The position numbers and the translations under genes are program-made. Shown piece after piece: positions 17,403 through 25,139 of a stretch of DNA of 53,838 nucleotides (its first letter is position 1; each line of letters starts with the position of its first letter). The notes under the pieces were generated by a model. That model searched no databases, had not been told where the DNA came from, and worked only from the letters and a program-made list of their open reading frames with translations. The DNA lies in contig CAIMKX010000042.1 of assembly GCA_903842025.1 (NCBI GenBank), forward strand, positions 1-53,838. Reading direction: 5' to 3'. The DNA is from an uncultured bacterium (GTDB lineage: Bacteria; Patescibacteriota; Minisyncoccia; Phycocordibacterales; PALSA-1337).

Positions 17403-18188
17403 TTACGAAAACAAAAGACTCAAATCCATCACTTGTAAACCAAATAGCAGAACCAAATACATTCCCAGTATCAAATACGGCCCAAACGGTATTTCCGTCC
17501 GCGGTTTGAACTTCTTTTGGGTGGCGTAAAGCCAGGCAATGGAAATAACCGCCGCTATCCAGAAAGCCAGGACAATGGCATTGATTCCCTCATTGAGACC
17601 CAATAACCAACCAATACCAAGAACCAATTTGGCGTCGCCCAGACCCATCCAAGTTCCTTTTGAGAAATACCAGATCGAGGCGAATGGCAAGGCCAGGATC
17701 GGTCCGGCCAAGACCGCCAGCCATGTCGTGCCGTGAATCAAAGAGGAACCGCCGACAAATAGATTCAACAGACTGACCGCGCCGAAAGTGTAAACCAGCG
17801 GGTTGGGTATTATTTTGTGCTTGATGTCATAAACGGAAATGACAAGAAGTAAGCAAGTAATTAGTAAGTAAATAAATGTGGTAATACCTTGAAGCAAAGC
17901 CACCGGCGGGAAAGTGTAGAAGATCAGGACGAAGAATACGCCCGCCAAGAATTCCACCACCGGATACTGCCAGGAAATCTTGCTCCGACATTTCCGACAA
18001 GATCCACTTTGGATTAGAAAGCTTAATATTGGAATCAATTCCTGCCAAGTCAGAGTCTTGCCGCAGGCCATACACATTGAGCGACCGTTTATACCCTTCC
18101 CTGTGTTGAATCTGATGGCGACTACATTGAGGAAACTGCCGATGATCGTTCCGGCGATGAAGGAGAAGATCAGCAAAAGAGTATCCAT
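17403..18188 (-). CDS. pilD: Type IV prepilin peptidase (A24 family)
   Basis: Membrane aspartyl protease that cleaves and usually N-methylates class III prepilins. 261 residues with about 7-8 membrane helices. The cytosolic zinc-binding loop has two CxxC pairs (CMACG and CRKC), between GSFLNVVAIR and a YPVVE segment. Catalytic Asp residues are in VYDIKHKIIPN and GLGDAKL. It lies directly downstream of a GspG-like pilin (6-nt gap) and upstream of the minor-pilin operon; the substrates are presumably all pilins in this window. Confidence 0.94.
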   Translation of the reverse strand: MDTLLLIFSFIAGTIIGSFLNVVAIRFNTGKGINGRSMCMACGKTLTWQELIPILSFLIQSGSCRKCRSKISWQYPVVEFLAGVFFVLIFYTFPPVALLQGITTFIYLLITCLLLVISVYDIKHKIIPNPLVYTFGAVSLLNLFVGGSSLIHGTTWLAVLAGPILALPFASIWYFSKGTWMGLGDAKLVLGIGWLLGLNEGINAIVLAFWIAAVISIAWLYATQKKFKPRTEIPFGPYLILGMYLVLLFGLQVMDLSLLFS

Positions 18189-18194
18189 TTGTTT

Positions 18195-18692
18195 TTATTT
18201 CGGACCGATGCAGTACAAAGTAGTGGTATTACAGTCGATGTAAGGAGAATATCCGCTCGAAGAGTGCTGCAATGTCATGCCGAGTGAATTCTTTAAGACG
18301 TCATTATTGGACTGCTCCAAAGTCGCCTGCAAAATATAATCACTGGTACCATTCACGGAATATACATAAGAACCTGAACTTGGCGGAGTCGGAATCACAG
18401 AAATGTATTGGGATAATGAAACACTTGAAGCTCCTGATGGACAACCGTCAGGCTGCGATAAGACTTCTGTCGGTGTCGCATAATGAGCGGCATCAGGATA
18501 CTGTCCACACCGGTCAAAATACTGCTCCAAAGCCAACTGGATCTGTCCGAGGTCGGAAACCCGCCTGGCATCGCGGGACTTCACTCGAGCGCCCATGATA
18601 TTGTTCAAGATCATGCCGGTCAGGATCGCGATGATGGCCACGACGACTAATAATTCGATGAGCGTAAAGGCGCGGTTGTGAGTTGTTTTCAT
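18195..18692 (-). CDS. Type II secretion/T4P pilin-like protein (GspG-like)
   Basis: 165 residues from the ATG at 18692, placed 6 nt after TATAAT; the slightly longer TTG start is rejected. Signal RA^[26 protein letters not shown] with Glu+5. The following ARVKSRDARRVSDLGQIQLALEQYFDRCGQYPDA is typical of GspG/PilE-type small pilins. Several Cys may form disulfides. Co-transcribed with the prepilin peptidase. Confidence 0.87.
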   Translation of the reverse strand: MKTTHNRAFTLIELLVVVAIIAILTGMILNNIMGARVKSRDARRVSDLGQIQLALEQYFDRCGQYPDAAHYATPTEVLSQPDGCPSGASSVSLSQYISVIPTPPSSGSYVYSVNGTSDYILQATLEQSNNDVLKNSLGMTLQHSSSGYSPYIDCNTTTLYCIGPK

Positions 18693-18698
18693 AGCCAA

Positions 18699-18704
18699 AT
18701 TATA
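18699..18704 (-). promoter_or_regulatory. -10 element of the GspG-like pilin/pilD operon
   Basis: TATAAT, 6 nt (TTGGCT), ATG. Confidence 0.7.
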
Positions 18705-18750
18705 GCGCCAAGTGAGGATTTATGGAAGCAAGCTTTCATATAATCCGCCT

Positions 18751-19299
18751 TTACTGACAGGTGATGGTCAAAGGGCTGATTGTGTAATCGTTCTGGAGAG
18801 AATTGCCCGTTGAATCAAGACAAAAGAAGGTTCCCGTTCCCTGGCTCAACTTGCCGTACAAAGCGTAGGCATTTACCGAGCCAGTTATACTACTTCCTGT
18901 CACAGCTACCCCTGCCGGGTAAACAGCGATAAATTCCGGAAAAGCTCCCACCCAGCCATTAAAACTAAATCCGCTTGCTCGCGTTGTCGAAGCGGTACTG
19001 CTAGCTGTATTGTTATGGAGATCGGCAAAAATAATATTGTAGTTGATATTGGAGTTCCCGAGACTTGTAATCGCGTTCCCGCTGGCCGTAAAGCTGTTGT
19101 TATAGTTGATACCATATTCGCTTTCTATTTGAACGCGAAGTTGCTGAACATCGGCGATTACATGGGAATCCTTGGCTCTGGTCCTGGCCGAATTGATAGC
19201 AACCAAAACAATAGATGAAAGTATGCCGATAATGGCGATGACTACGAGAAGTTCGATGAGGGTAAAAGCACTTTGGGCGCCAGCGAGTTTTTTATTCAT
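18751..19299 (-). CDS. Type IV pilin-like protein
   Basis: 182 residues from the ATG at 19299 (6 nt after TACCAT). Signal MNKKLAGAQSA^[28 protein letters not shown] with Ala at -1 and Glu+5. The remainder (DSHVIADVQQLRVQIESEYG, then a Ser/Thr/Asn-rich domain ending in a Cys-containing ITCQ) resembles the pilin at 29355-29849, so the two are likely paralogues. It could be an alternative major pilin. Confidence 0.85.
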   Translation of the reverse strand: MNKKLAGAQSAFTLIELLVVIAIIGILSSIVLVAINSARTRAKDSHVIADVQQLRVQIESEYGINYNNSFTASGNAITSLGNSNINYNIIFADLHNNTASSTASTTRASGFSFNGWVGAFPEFIAVYPAGVAVTGSSITGSVNAYALYGKLSQGTGTFFCLDSTGNSLQNDYTISPLTITCQ

Positions 19300-19305
19300 G
19301 GCAAT

Positions 19306-19311
19306 ATGGTA
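19306..19311 (-). promoter_or_regulatory. -10 element of the pilin gene at 18751-19299
   Basis: TACCAT, 6 nt (ATTGCC), ATG. Confidence 0.55.
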
Positions 19312-19357
19312 CCACAATTCGGCAAATAGATATCCACAGCGGTCACTAGACCTGATG

Positions 19358-20107
19358 CTAATTCTTCAGAAAAAAACGTCCGATGCTTATGCAATGCCGA
19401 AATAACTGTTTATTCAAACCCTTGGAACTAATTCTGGCGTAATCATGATAGACAATGGAATCAGGCCAAAAAACCGTTGAGTAGCCAACCTGCTTGGCCC
19501 GATAACAAAAATCAGTATCTTCATAGCCAAAGAAATATTTTTCATCCAGCGGGCCTAGCTTATCGAAAAGTCTTCGCCTGATGATTTGGCAGGCGCCGAT
19601 AGCCCAATCAACTTCTTTGATTGTTGATAAATCCTGAACGATGTATTTTCTGTACCAGGAAACGTTTGGGAATAACTTATAAAGTTTGGTTCCCCGCCAG
19701 AATAATGCCGCAAAAGTCGGAAAGGATCGCATAGATTCTTGAATAGTACCGTTTGGATTCAAAATTCGCGGTGCGATTATGCACACATTTGGATTGTTTT
19801 GAAAATATGATTCTATAGCGACCAGGTCCAATCTATCAATCCAAGCATCGTCATCAAGAAACATTAAGTAATCCTTGCTCGCTTTCTTGATACCAATATT
19901 CCTTGCTCCGGCCACGCCGAGATTGGTGGGTAATATTACCGATTCAATATTTCGTCTGGCTTTCAGGTAATCACCAGTGCCATCATTTGAGCCATTATCA
20001 ACCACGATAATTTGACATCCATTTAATGTCTTTTTCACCGAATCGAGGCAACGCATGAGTTTGTCCAGACGGTTACGGGTTATAACTACAACTGAAAGAT
20101 TTGTCAT
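19358..20107 (-). CDS. Family 2 glycosyltransferase
   Basis: Transfers a sugar from a nucleotide donor during surface glycan assembly (cytosolic face). 249 residues, GT-A fold. It starts MTNLSVVVITRNRLDKLMRCLDS, with the nucleotide-binding VVDNGSNDGT, LPTNLGVAGARNIGI and the DDD metal site in MFLDDDAWID. The C-terminal DEKYFFGYEDTDFCYRAKQVGY resembles rhamnosyltransferase-like GT2 enzymes. The ATG at 20107 is used because the family begins there; TATAAT lies 13 nt upstream. Divergent from the Wzm gene. Confidence 0.9.
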   Translation of the reverse strand: MTNLSVVVITRNRLDKLMRCLDSVKKTLNGCQIIVVDNGSNDGTGDYLKARRNIESVILPTNLGVAGARNIGIKKASKDYLMFLDDDAWIDRLDLVAIESYFQNNPNVCIIAPRILNPNGTIQESMRSFPTFAALFWRGTKLYKLFPNVSWYRKYIVQDLSTIKEVDWAIGACQIIRRRLFDKLGPLDEKYFFGYEDTDFCYRAKQVGYSTVFWPDSIVYHDYARISSKGLNKQLFRHCISIGRFFLKN

Positions 20108-20120
20108 GTTTAATAAAGCG

Positions 20121-20126
20121 ATTATA
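20121..20126 (-). promoter_or_regulatory. -10 element of the GT2 gene
   Basis: TATAAT on the minus strand 13 nt before the ATG, implying a 5' leader of about 6 nt. Confidence 0.5.
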
Positions 20127-20131
20127 TCATG

Positions 20132-20137
20132 TACTAT
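20132..20137 (+). promoter_or_regulatory. -10 element of the polysaccharide export operon
   Basis: TACTAT, 6 nt (ATGGGC), ATG at 20144. This spacing, not an SD, selects the start. Confidence 0.5.
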
Positions 20138-20143
20138 ATGGGC

Positions 20144-20971
20144 ATGAATGAAAAGCCCCTGAAGACCATCGAACCACGAGTCGGATTCAATCCCTTTATC
20201 GAGATTGGTGATGTTTGGCGGCATCGCGAGCTTCTATATTTATTGGCTTGGCGAGATTACAAAGTTCGCTATCGCCAAACGATCATCGGCATAGCCTGGG
20301 CCATATTCCAGCCACTGATGGCCATGCTGGCTTTCGTCTTTATTTTTGGCAAATTCAACCAAATTACCGATAATGGCATCAATTATGCGCTCTTCGTCTA
20401 TTCTGGTTTGGTAATCTGGCAGTTCTTCTCAAATTCCGTAAGCGAAGCCAGCACTTCCCTAGTCCAATCGAGTCAGATGATCACCAAGATCTATTTTCCT
20501 CGAATTATTGTGCCACTGGCCAAGATCGTCACTCAGTTCATTGACCTGGGATTATCTCTAGTAATTCTGGCGGCTCTCATGATCTATTTCCACTCTTTTC
20601 CAACCTTCGTCGGTCTAATTTCAGTAATTCCAATAGTAATTCTACTGGGAATTGTTTCGGCAAGCATCGGTATCATCTTGTCTGCTTTTAATGTCAAATA
20701 TCGTGACGTTCAATACGCTCTACCCTATTTCATCCAAATGGGACTGTTCTTTAGTCCGGTAATCTATTCATCGGCCAGTCTTGGCAAATATCAGTGGCTT
20801 TTGAATCTGAATCCGATAACCGGGATCATTAACGCTTTCCGATCCGCCTTATTTTCATTACCGGTTTCCTGGACATCAATAGGAATTTCCTGTCTAATTA
20901 CCCTGATGTTGTTTATGGCCGGAATGTATTATTTTATGAGGGCGGAAGGAGCTTTTTCGGATGTGATATAA
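20144..20971 (+). CDS. Polysaccharide ABC exporter permease (Wzm/TagG-like)
   Basis: Inner-membrane subunit of an ABC-2 type exporter that flips lipid-linked polysaccharide. About 275 residues with six predicted helices. An amphipathic N-terminus DVWRHRELLYLLAWRDYKVRYRQTIIG precedes helix 1 (AWAIFQPLMAMLAFVFIFG). Late conserved NPITGIINAFRSALF is typical of Wzm/RfbD/TagG. An in-frame ATG at 20129 is possible but lacks the -10 spacing. It is followed by the matching ATPase after 45 nt. Confidence 0.92.
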   Translation: MNEKPLKTIEPRVGFNPFIEIGDVWRHRELLYLLAWRDYKVRYRQTIIGIAWAIFQPLMAMLAFVFIFGKFNQITDNGINYALFVYSGLVIWQFFSNSVSEASTSLVQSSQMITKIYFPRIIVPLAKIVTQFIDLGLSLVILAALMIYFHSFPTFVGLISVIPIVILLGIVSASIGIILSAFNVKYRDVQYALPYFIQMGLFFSPVIYSSASLGKYQWLLNLNPITGIINAFRSALFSLPVSWTSIGISCLITLMLFMAGMYYFMRAEGAFSDVI

Positions 20972-20974
20972 ATA

Positions 20975-20997
20975 TAAGGTCACAATTTGTGACCTTA
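20975..20997. promoter_or_regulatory. Perfect 11-bp dyad between wzm and wzt
   Basis: TAAGGTCACAA-T-TTGTGACCTTA lies between the permease stop and the ATPase start. No T tract follows, so it looks more like a protein-binding dyad or an mRNA hairpin than a terminator. Confidence 0.5.
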
Positions 20998-21016
20998 AAG
21001 AAATACGACAAACTAC

Positions 21017-22243
21017 ATGAAACCAATCATCGAAATAACCGGCCTAGGGAAAAAATACCCCATTATCCACGAGAAAGCCTGTTATGGGACTTTGCGCGAC
21101 ACTATAATGAATTCGTTGCACCATCCGTTTGCCTCAAAAAAAACCCATGAATCTTTCTGGGCTTTGAAAGACATCAATCTGACCGTCAACCGCGGCGACA
21201 TTGTCGGCATCATCGGCCGGAATGGCACCGGCAAATCCACTCTATTAAAAATCTTGTCAGGCATAACCAAACCGACGGAAGGCAAAGTCAAACTCTGGGG
21301 ACGCGTTTCTTCCCTACTAGAAGTCGGCACGGGCTTCCATCCAGAATTAACCGGCCGGGAAAACATCTACCTGAACGGTGTTATTCTCGGCATGACCCGC
21401 AAAGAAGTGTCCAAAAAATTCGATGAAATCGTGGCCTTCGCCGGCATTGAGAGGTTCCTCGACACTCAAGTCAAACACTACTCAAGCGGCATGTATATGA
21501 GACTAGCTTTCTCCGTGGCGGCACATCTAGAACCGGATATCCTGATCGTCGACGAAGTCCTGGCTGTTGGAGACGCCGAGTTCCAAAAGAAGTGTCTGGG
21601 AAAAATGGAGGAGGTATCAAAAGAGCAAGGAAGGACGGTGATATTTGTGAGTCATAATCTCGATGTCGTTCAATCCATAAGCCAAAAAGTTGCTTACATT
21701 TCTGATGGACACATCAAGCAAGTCGGAAAAACAATTGAGACTGTCGATGCATACATGAGCGACACTGTTTCATATCAGGCCAAAGATTTCGAAACAAAAA
21801 ACAAGTCCGCTTTCATTTCAAAAGTAAGAATATCTGACGAAAACGGCAATCCGTCCTCAAACCTACCAATCAGTTTATCTTTTACTATTGATATCGAATA
21901 TACCGTAACAAATAAACTAGAAGCTGTTCTCTGTTTTCTTTTCTTTGCCGATTCAAAGATTCTTTACGCAGTCACTGAAGCAGATAAAGAGGGCAAGCTT
22001 AGATTATACATGCCGGGAAAATATAGAGCAACGCTCAAAATACCTGAATTTTTCTTCAATGTTGGGACATACAGACTTGATATCAGCATTCAAGTACCAA
22101 GCATAGAATATCTTGACACCAAAGAGGGTTTCAATTTTAGAATCATAAGCGATAGTCGCGATAAGCGGAACCAGCTGTTTGGCGGTAAAGTCTATGGCCA
22201 CATGGCTTCCCTGTTGCCGATTGAGACAAAAAAACTCCAATGA
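21017..22243 (+). CDS. Polysaccharide ABC exporter ATPase with C-terminal substrate domain (Wzt-like)
   Basis: ATP-hydrolysing subunit pairing with the permease upstream. 408 residues. Walker A GRNGTGKSTLLK (about 68-79), signature YSSGMYMRLAFSVA (about 155-168), Walker B ILIVDEVLAVGD, switch His in VSHNLDVV. Residues after about 260 form a beta-rich extension as in Wzt proteins that read the glycan's non-reducing end; the extension is more AT-rich than the ATPase part. A longer frame of the next gene overlaps the end, but its true start is downstream. Confidence 0.93.
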   Translation: MKPIIEITGLGKKYPIIHEKACYGTLRDTIMNSLHHPFASKKTHESFWALKDINLTVNRGDIVGIIGRNGTGKSTLLKILSGITKPTEGKVKLWGRVSSLLEVGTGFHPELTGRENIYLNGVILGMTRKEVSKKFDEIVAFAGIERFLDTQVKHYSSGMYMRLAFSVAAHLEPDILIVDEVLAVGDAEFQKKCLGKMEEVSKEQGRTVIFVSHNLDVVQSISQKVAYISDGHIKQVGKTIETVDAYMSDTVSYQAKDFETKNKSAFISKVRISDENGNPSSNLPISLSFTIDIEYTVTNKLEAVLCFLFFADSKILYAVTEADKEGKLRLYMPGKYRATLKIPEFFFNVGTYRLDISIQVPSIEYLDTKEGFNFRIISDSRDKRNQLFGGKVYGHMASLLPIETKKLQ

Positions 22244-22286
22244 GATTATTATCCTTTATAATTGTTCTGGCGCACACGACTCAACC

Positions 22287-23027
22287 ATGAAAGACAAACC
22301 AATCGACATTGTCTTCTCTTCAGATAGCCGATACGCACAACATCTAGGGGTGGCTCTTATTTCCATATTTGAAAATGCCAAATCGTCGACACAGATTCGC
22401 ATCTACGTCATCGACAATGGGATTCATGAAACTGATCGCCTTAAACTGAAGAAAATTTCGGAGAAATATTGTTTTCAATTAGTATTCACCCCTGCAAAGA
22501 AAAAATATTCCTCAGCCTATCAAAAAATGTTTATCCCTGAGTATTTTCCTTACCTTGATAAAATCCTGTATCTGGATTGTGACATTGTGGTCATGGAGGA
22601 TATTGAGGAATTATGGAAGATCGATGTTTCTTCTCATTATCTAGCGGCAACCAAAGACGATTGGGCTGCAAATCAGCTCGTGTTGGCCAAACTAAAAAGC
22701 CAAAACTATTTTAACTCTGGCGTCATGTTGCTGAACCTCAAGAAATGGCGAGGGGACAATATCACGGACAAGATCGAGGATACCGTGATAAGTGAATCAT
22801 ACAACCATATCTTTTTTGAGCAAAATGCGATTAATACTGTTATTGGTGATGAATTCATTCAACTAGACCCTAAGTATAATCAACTTCCCCACCTCATTAT
22901 GCAAAAACCAATAATTGTTCATTTTGCCGGTCATAAACCATGGGTACATTCCTGTGAACATCCGCAAAAAAAAAATCTATTTCAAATTCAAAAAAATCAG
23001 TCCGTGGAGATGGGTCAGCTTTTTTAA
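22287..23027 (+). CDS. Family 8 glycosyltransferase, frame broken at A10 tract
   Basis: 246 residues as read. It starts MKDKPIDIVFSSDSRYAQHLGVAL; metal-binding DxD in KILYLDCDIVV; NSGVMLLNLKKWR; LPHLIMQKPIIVHFAGHKPW, all hallmarks of GT8 (LgtC/WaaJ-like) galactosyl/glucosyltransferases. Shortly after HFAGHKPW the frame enters a run of ten A (22966-22975). Removing one A joins this frame to the GT9 frame, and the stop at 23027 would vanish. Either a GT8-GT9 fusion is made by slippage, phase variation operates, or the assembly is off by one. Confidence 0.85.
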   Translation: MKDKPIDIVFSSDSRYAQHLGVALISIFENAKSSTQIRIYVIDNGIHETDRLKLKKISEKYCFQLVFTPAKKKYSSAYQKMFIPEYFPYLDKILYLDCDIVVMEDIEELWKIDVSSHYLAATKDDWAANQLVLAKLKSQNYFNSGVMLLNLKKWRGDNITDKIEDTVISESYNHIFFEQNAINTVIGDEFIQLDPKYNQLPHLIMQKPIIVHFAGHKPWVHSCEHPQKKNLFQIQKNQSVEMGQLF

Positions 23028-24306
23028 CGGCAATTTTCAAAATGCCAAAAAATATTACCTCGAATTACTATTATCGGAATCCGCACTTGATCTATACATT
23101 AAAACCAGAACTTTATTTACAGGAATTCGGACAAAAATTGGCGTATTTCTCAAATCCAAGATAAGGCCCGAATTGCGAAGAATCGTTCTGACTGTTTATT
23201 CTGTCATTCAAATTGCAGAAACAATATTTTTGAGAGCTTTCACCAAAGAAACAGACGGTCTTGTCGTGATTCGAACTGATCATATCGGAGATTTCATCTT
23301 GTTCTTGCCGACATTTAGACTTTATAAAAGTGCCTACCCGGGCAAAACGATCACCTTGATTGCAAATCAAACCTGCCGCGAACTGATCGAGCGATTTCGC
23401 CATTCCAATATTTTCGATAAAATCATTTATTTGGACGAGAATAAATACAAGAGAAACATATATTATAGAATGGCATTCACTTACAGATTGGCCAAATTCT
23501 CCTACGAAACTCTGATCAATCCGATATATTCAAGGACTGAGGAAATAGATTTGATCGTTCGACTGGTTTCGAGCAGATCCAAGTCTGGCTTTGAATGCAA
23601 CAAGTTAGATTCTATCTACACCAAACTTTGTCCGGCTCCAGATACAGTCAAATCAGAAGTTGAAATAAACACGATTTTCGCCAAATTCCTCGGCATAACA
23701 CCGATCGGCGATCTGTTACCCTGTCTTGATATTGATCTGAATGACCAAAAAAGTGCAGATCGAATAATCGGCATAAGCAATATTCCCGATAAATATTGCA
23801 TTCTTTTCCCTGGTGCCGCGCTTCGTTATAAAATCTGGCCTCTTCATAAATATGTCGCTGTCGCAAATTTTCTTGTATCAAAGGGAATTACACCGGTAAT
23901 CTGCGGCTCGATAGACGAGCTTCCCATGGCCAGGGAAATCTCAAACGCTTGCACGGGATGCATTGTCATCAACGGTCAAACCGACATCTGGACACTGGCG
24001 GCCATTCTGAAACAGTCGAGGTTTTATGTTGGAAGCGACACGGGTATAATGCATCTGGCTGCTTCCGTAAAGACCCCGGTAATTTGCCTTATGGGCGGAG
24101 GATATTTTGGACGTTTTTTTCCTTATGGAGATCCGAAAACCAACAGGATGGTTTACGATTATCACATGAAATGCAAAAATGACGGCTGGGCCTGCGTCAC
24201 TGATCAAAATAAACCGGCTCCGTGTATCGCAGGGATTATAGTCGAAAACGTAACCGCTGAGATAGATTCTCTACTCACAATTCTCGATAATAAACATGAA
24301 TCCTAA
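22915..24306 (+). CDS. Family 9 glycosyltransferase (heptosyltransferase-like)
   Basis: ADP-heptose:LPS heptosyltransferase-like, GT-B fold. The domain begins at DGLVVIRTDHIGDFILFLPTFRL (about residue 115) and has PDKYCILFPGAALRYKIWP, the donor-binding FYVGSDTGIMHLAA and a late PAPCIAG. The first frame start is a TTG at 22915 inside GT8, and no good ATG or SD precedes the domain, so independent initiation is doubtful. The segment after the A10 tract (IYFKFKKISPWRWVSFFNGNFQNAKKYYLELL) reads like the missing tail of GT8. The stop overlaps the next gene's start by 11 nt. Confidence 0.85.
   Translation: MFILPVINHGYIPVNIRKKKIYFKFKKISPWRWVSFFNGNFQNAKKYYLELLLSESALDLYIKTRTLFTGIRTKIGVFLKSKIRPELRRIVLTVYSVIQIAETIFLRAFTKETDGLVVIRTDHIGDFILFLPTFRLYKSAYPGKTITLIANQTCRELIERFRHSNIFDKIIYLDENKYKRNIYYRMAFTYRLAKFSYETLINPIYSRTEEIDLIVRLVSSRSKSGFECNKLDSIYTKLCPAPDTVKSEVEINTIFAKFLGITPIGDLLPCLDIDLNDQKSADRIIGISNIPDKYCILFPGAALRYKIWPLHKYVAVANFLVSKGITPVICGSIDELPMAREISNACTGCIVINGQTDIWTLAAILKQSRFYVGSDTGIMHLAASVKTPVICLMGGGYFGRFFPYGDPKTNRMVYDYHMKCKNDGWACVTDQNKPAPCIAGIIVENVTAEIDSLLTILDNKHES
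22966..22975 (+). repeat. A10 homopolymer at the GT8/GT9 frame junction
   Basis: Ten consecutive A. Nine would place GT8 and GT9 in one frame. Confidence 0.8.
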
Positions 24307-24811
24307 ATTTTCCATAATCACTTGTACGAAAGATAGCGAACAATATCTGGAGCAAAACATCAAAAGCGTCTCTGAACAAACATTTAACGACTTTGAACAT
24401 ATCCTTGTCGACGGCCAATCATCGGATAAAACAATTGAAATAATTTGCAAATATCAAAATCAATTTCCCGATAGAGTCATTTCGATTATCCGATCTCCAA
24501 AAGGCATAGCCGATGCTATGAACGAAGGTATAAAGAGGGCAAAAGGTGAATACATAATCTGCTTACATTCCGACGATTTATTCAATGATAAAAACGTATT
24601 GAAAGATACCGCAGAATTCTTAAAAAAACATCAACCTGATTGGACCTATGCCAAAGAAATGCTTATAGATTCTAATGGAAAAGAAATTAAGCTTTTCATA
24701 AATATGAATCTATTCAGATCTGGAAGTGAAAGATTTTTTAGCAAATATCTTCTTAAATATTTCAATTTCGTCAGACATCAGTCGGTCTTCATAAAAAAAA
24801 GATGTTTTTAA
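24296..24811 (+). CDS. Family 2 glycosyltransferase, N-terminal part (frameshifted at A8 tract)
   Basis: 171 residues as read, then a stop. It starts MNPKFSIITCTKDSEQYLEQ; VDGQSSDKT; PKGIADAMNEGIKRAKGEYIICLHSDDLF contains the DxD-like metal site. The frame ends VRHQSVFIKKRCF just after eight A (24793-24800). Removing one A restores KKDVFNRFGPFDETFRIAMDYEYWLRI, the family consensus, and continues to 25139, giving about 280 residues, the normal length. Confidence 0.88.
   Translation: MNPKFSIITCTKDSEQYLEQNIKSVSEQTFNDFEHILVDGQSSDKTIEIICKYQNQFPDRVISIIRSPKGIADAMNEGIKRAKGEYIICLHSDDLFNDKNVLKDTAEFLKKHQPDWTYAKEMLIDSNGKEIKLFINMNLFRSGSERFFSKYLLKYFNFVRHQSVFIKKRCF
24793..24800 (+). repeat. A8 homopolymer at the GT2 frameshift
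   Basis: Eight A; seven would restore the full-length glycosyltransferase frame. Confidence 0.8.
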
Positions 24812-24848
24812 CCGCTTTGGTCCATTCGATGAAACGTTTAGGATCGCC

Positions 24849-25139
24849 ATGGATTATGAATACTGGCTTCGAATCAAAAATAGGACTGATTGGATATTTT
24901 TTGATAGAATTGTCGACAATTTCAGGAAACACGACAAAGGAGCTTCATCTTCCCCTTTTACCAGAACAGATTCTCATCTAGAAGAAATGCAGGCCGGTAA
25001 AATGTACATGAATTGGTTTGAATTTTACGTATTGCGTTTTATTTTCAAAATTCTCGCCAAAGTGGCTGATGAAGCAAAAGAGCAGATCGAGCTTTATAAA
25101 GCTTTTCGCAAAGCTGTCATTGGTAGAAGACAACTATGA
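24849..25139 (+). CDS. Family 2 glycosyltransferase, C-terminal part
   Basis: Continuation of the gene at 24296 in the shifted frame (in-frame codons begin at 24801; the first ATG is at 24849). MDYEYWLRIKNRTDWIFFD contains the conserved DYExWLR acceptor region of GT2 enzymes. The C-terminal helices are basic and amphipathic, consistent with membrane association. The stop overlaps the ATG of the sugar transferase gene (ATGA). It is unlikely to be an independent protein. Confidence 0.75.
   Translation: MDYEYWLRIKNRTDWIFFDRIVDNFRKHDKGASSSPFTRTDSHLEEMQAGKMYMNWFEFYVLRFIFKILAKVADEAKEQIELYKAFRKAVIGRRQL

Noticed and set aside
22179..22286. GT8 start inside the Wzt gene
   Set aside because: The family N-terminus (IDIVFSSDSRYAQHLGVAL) begins right after the ATG at 22287.
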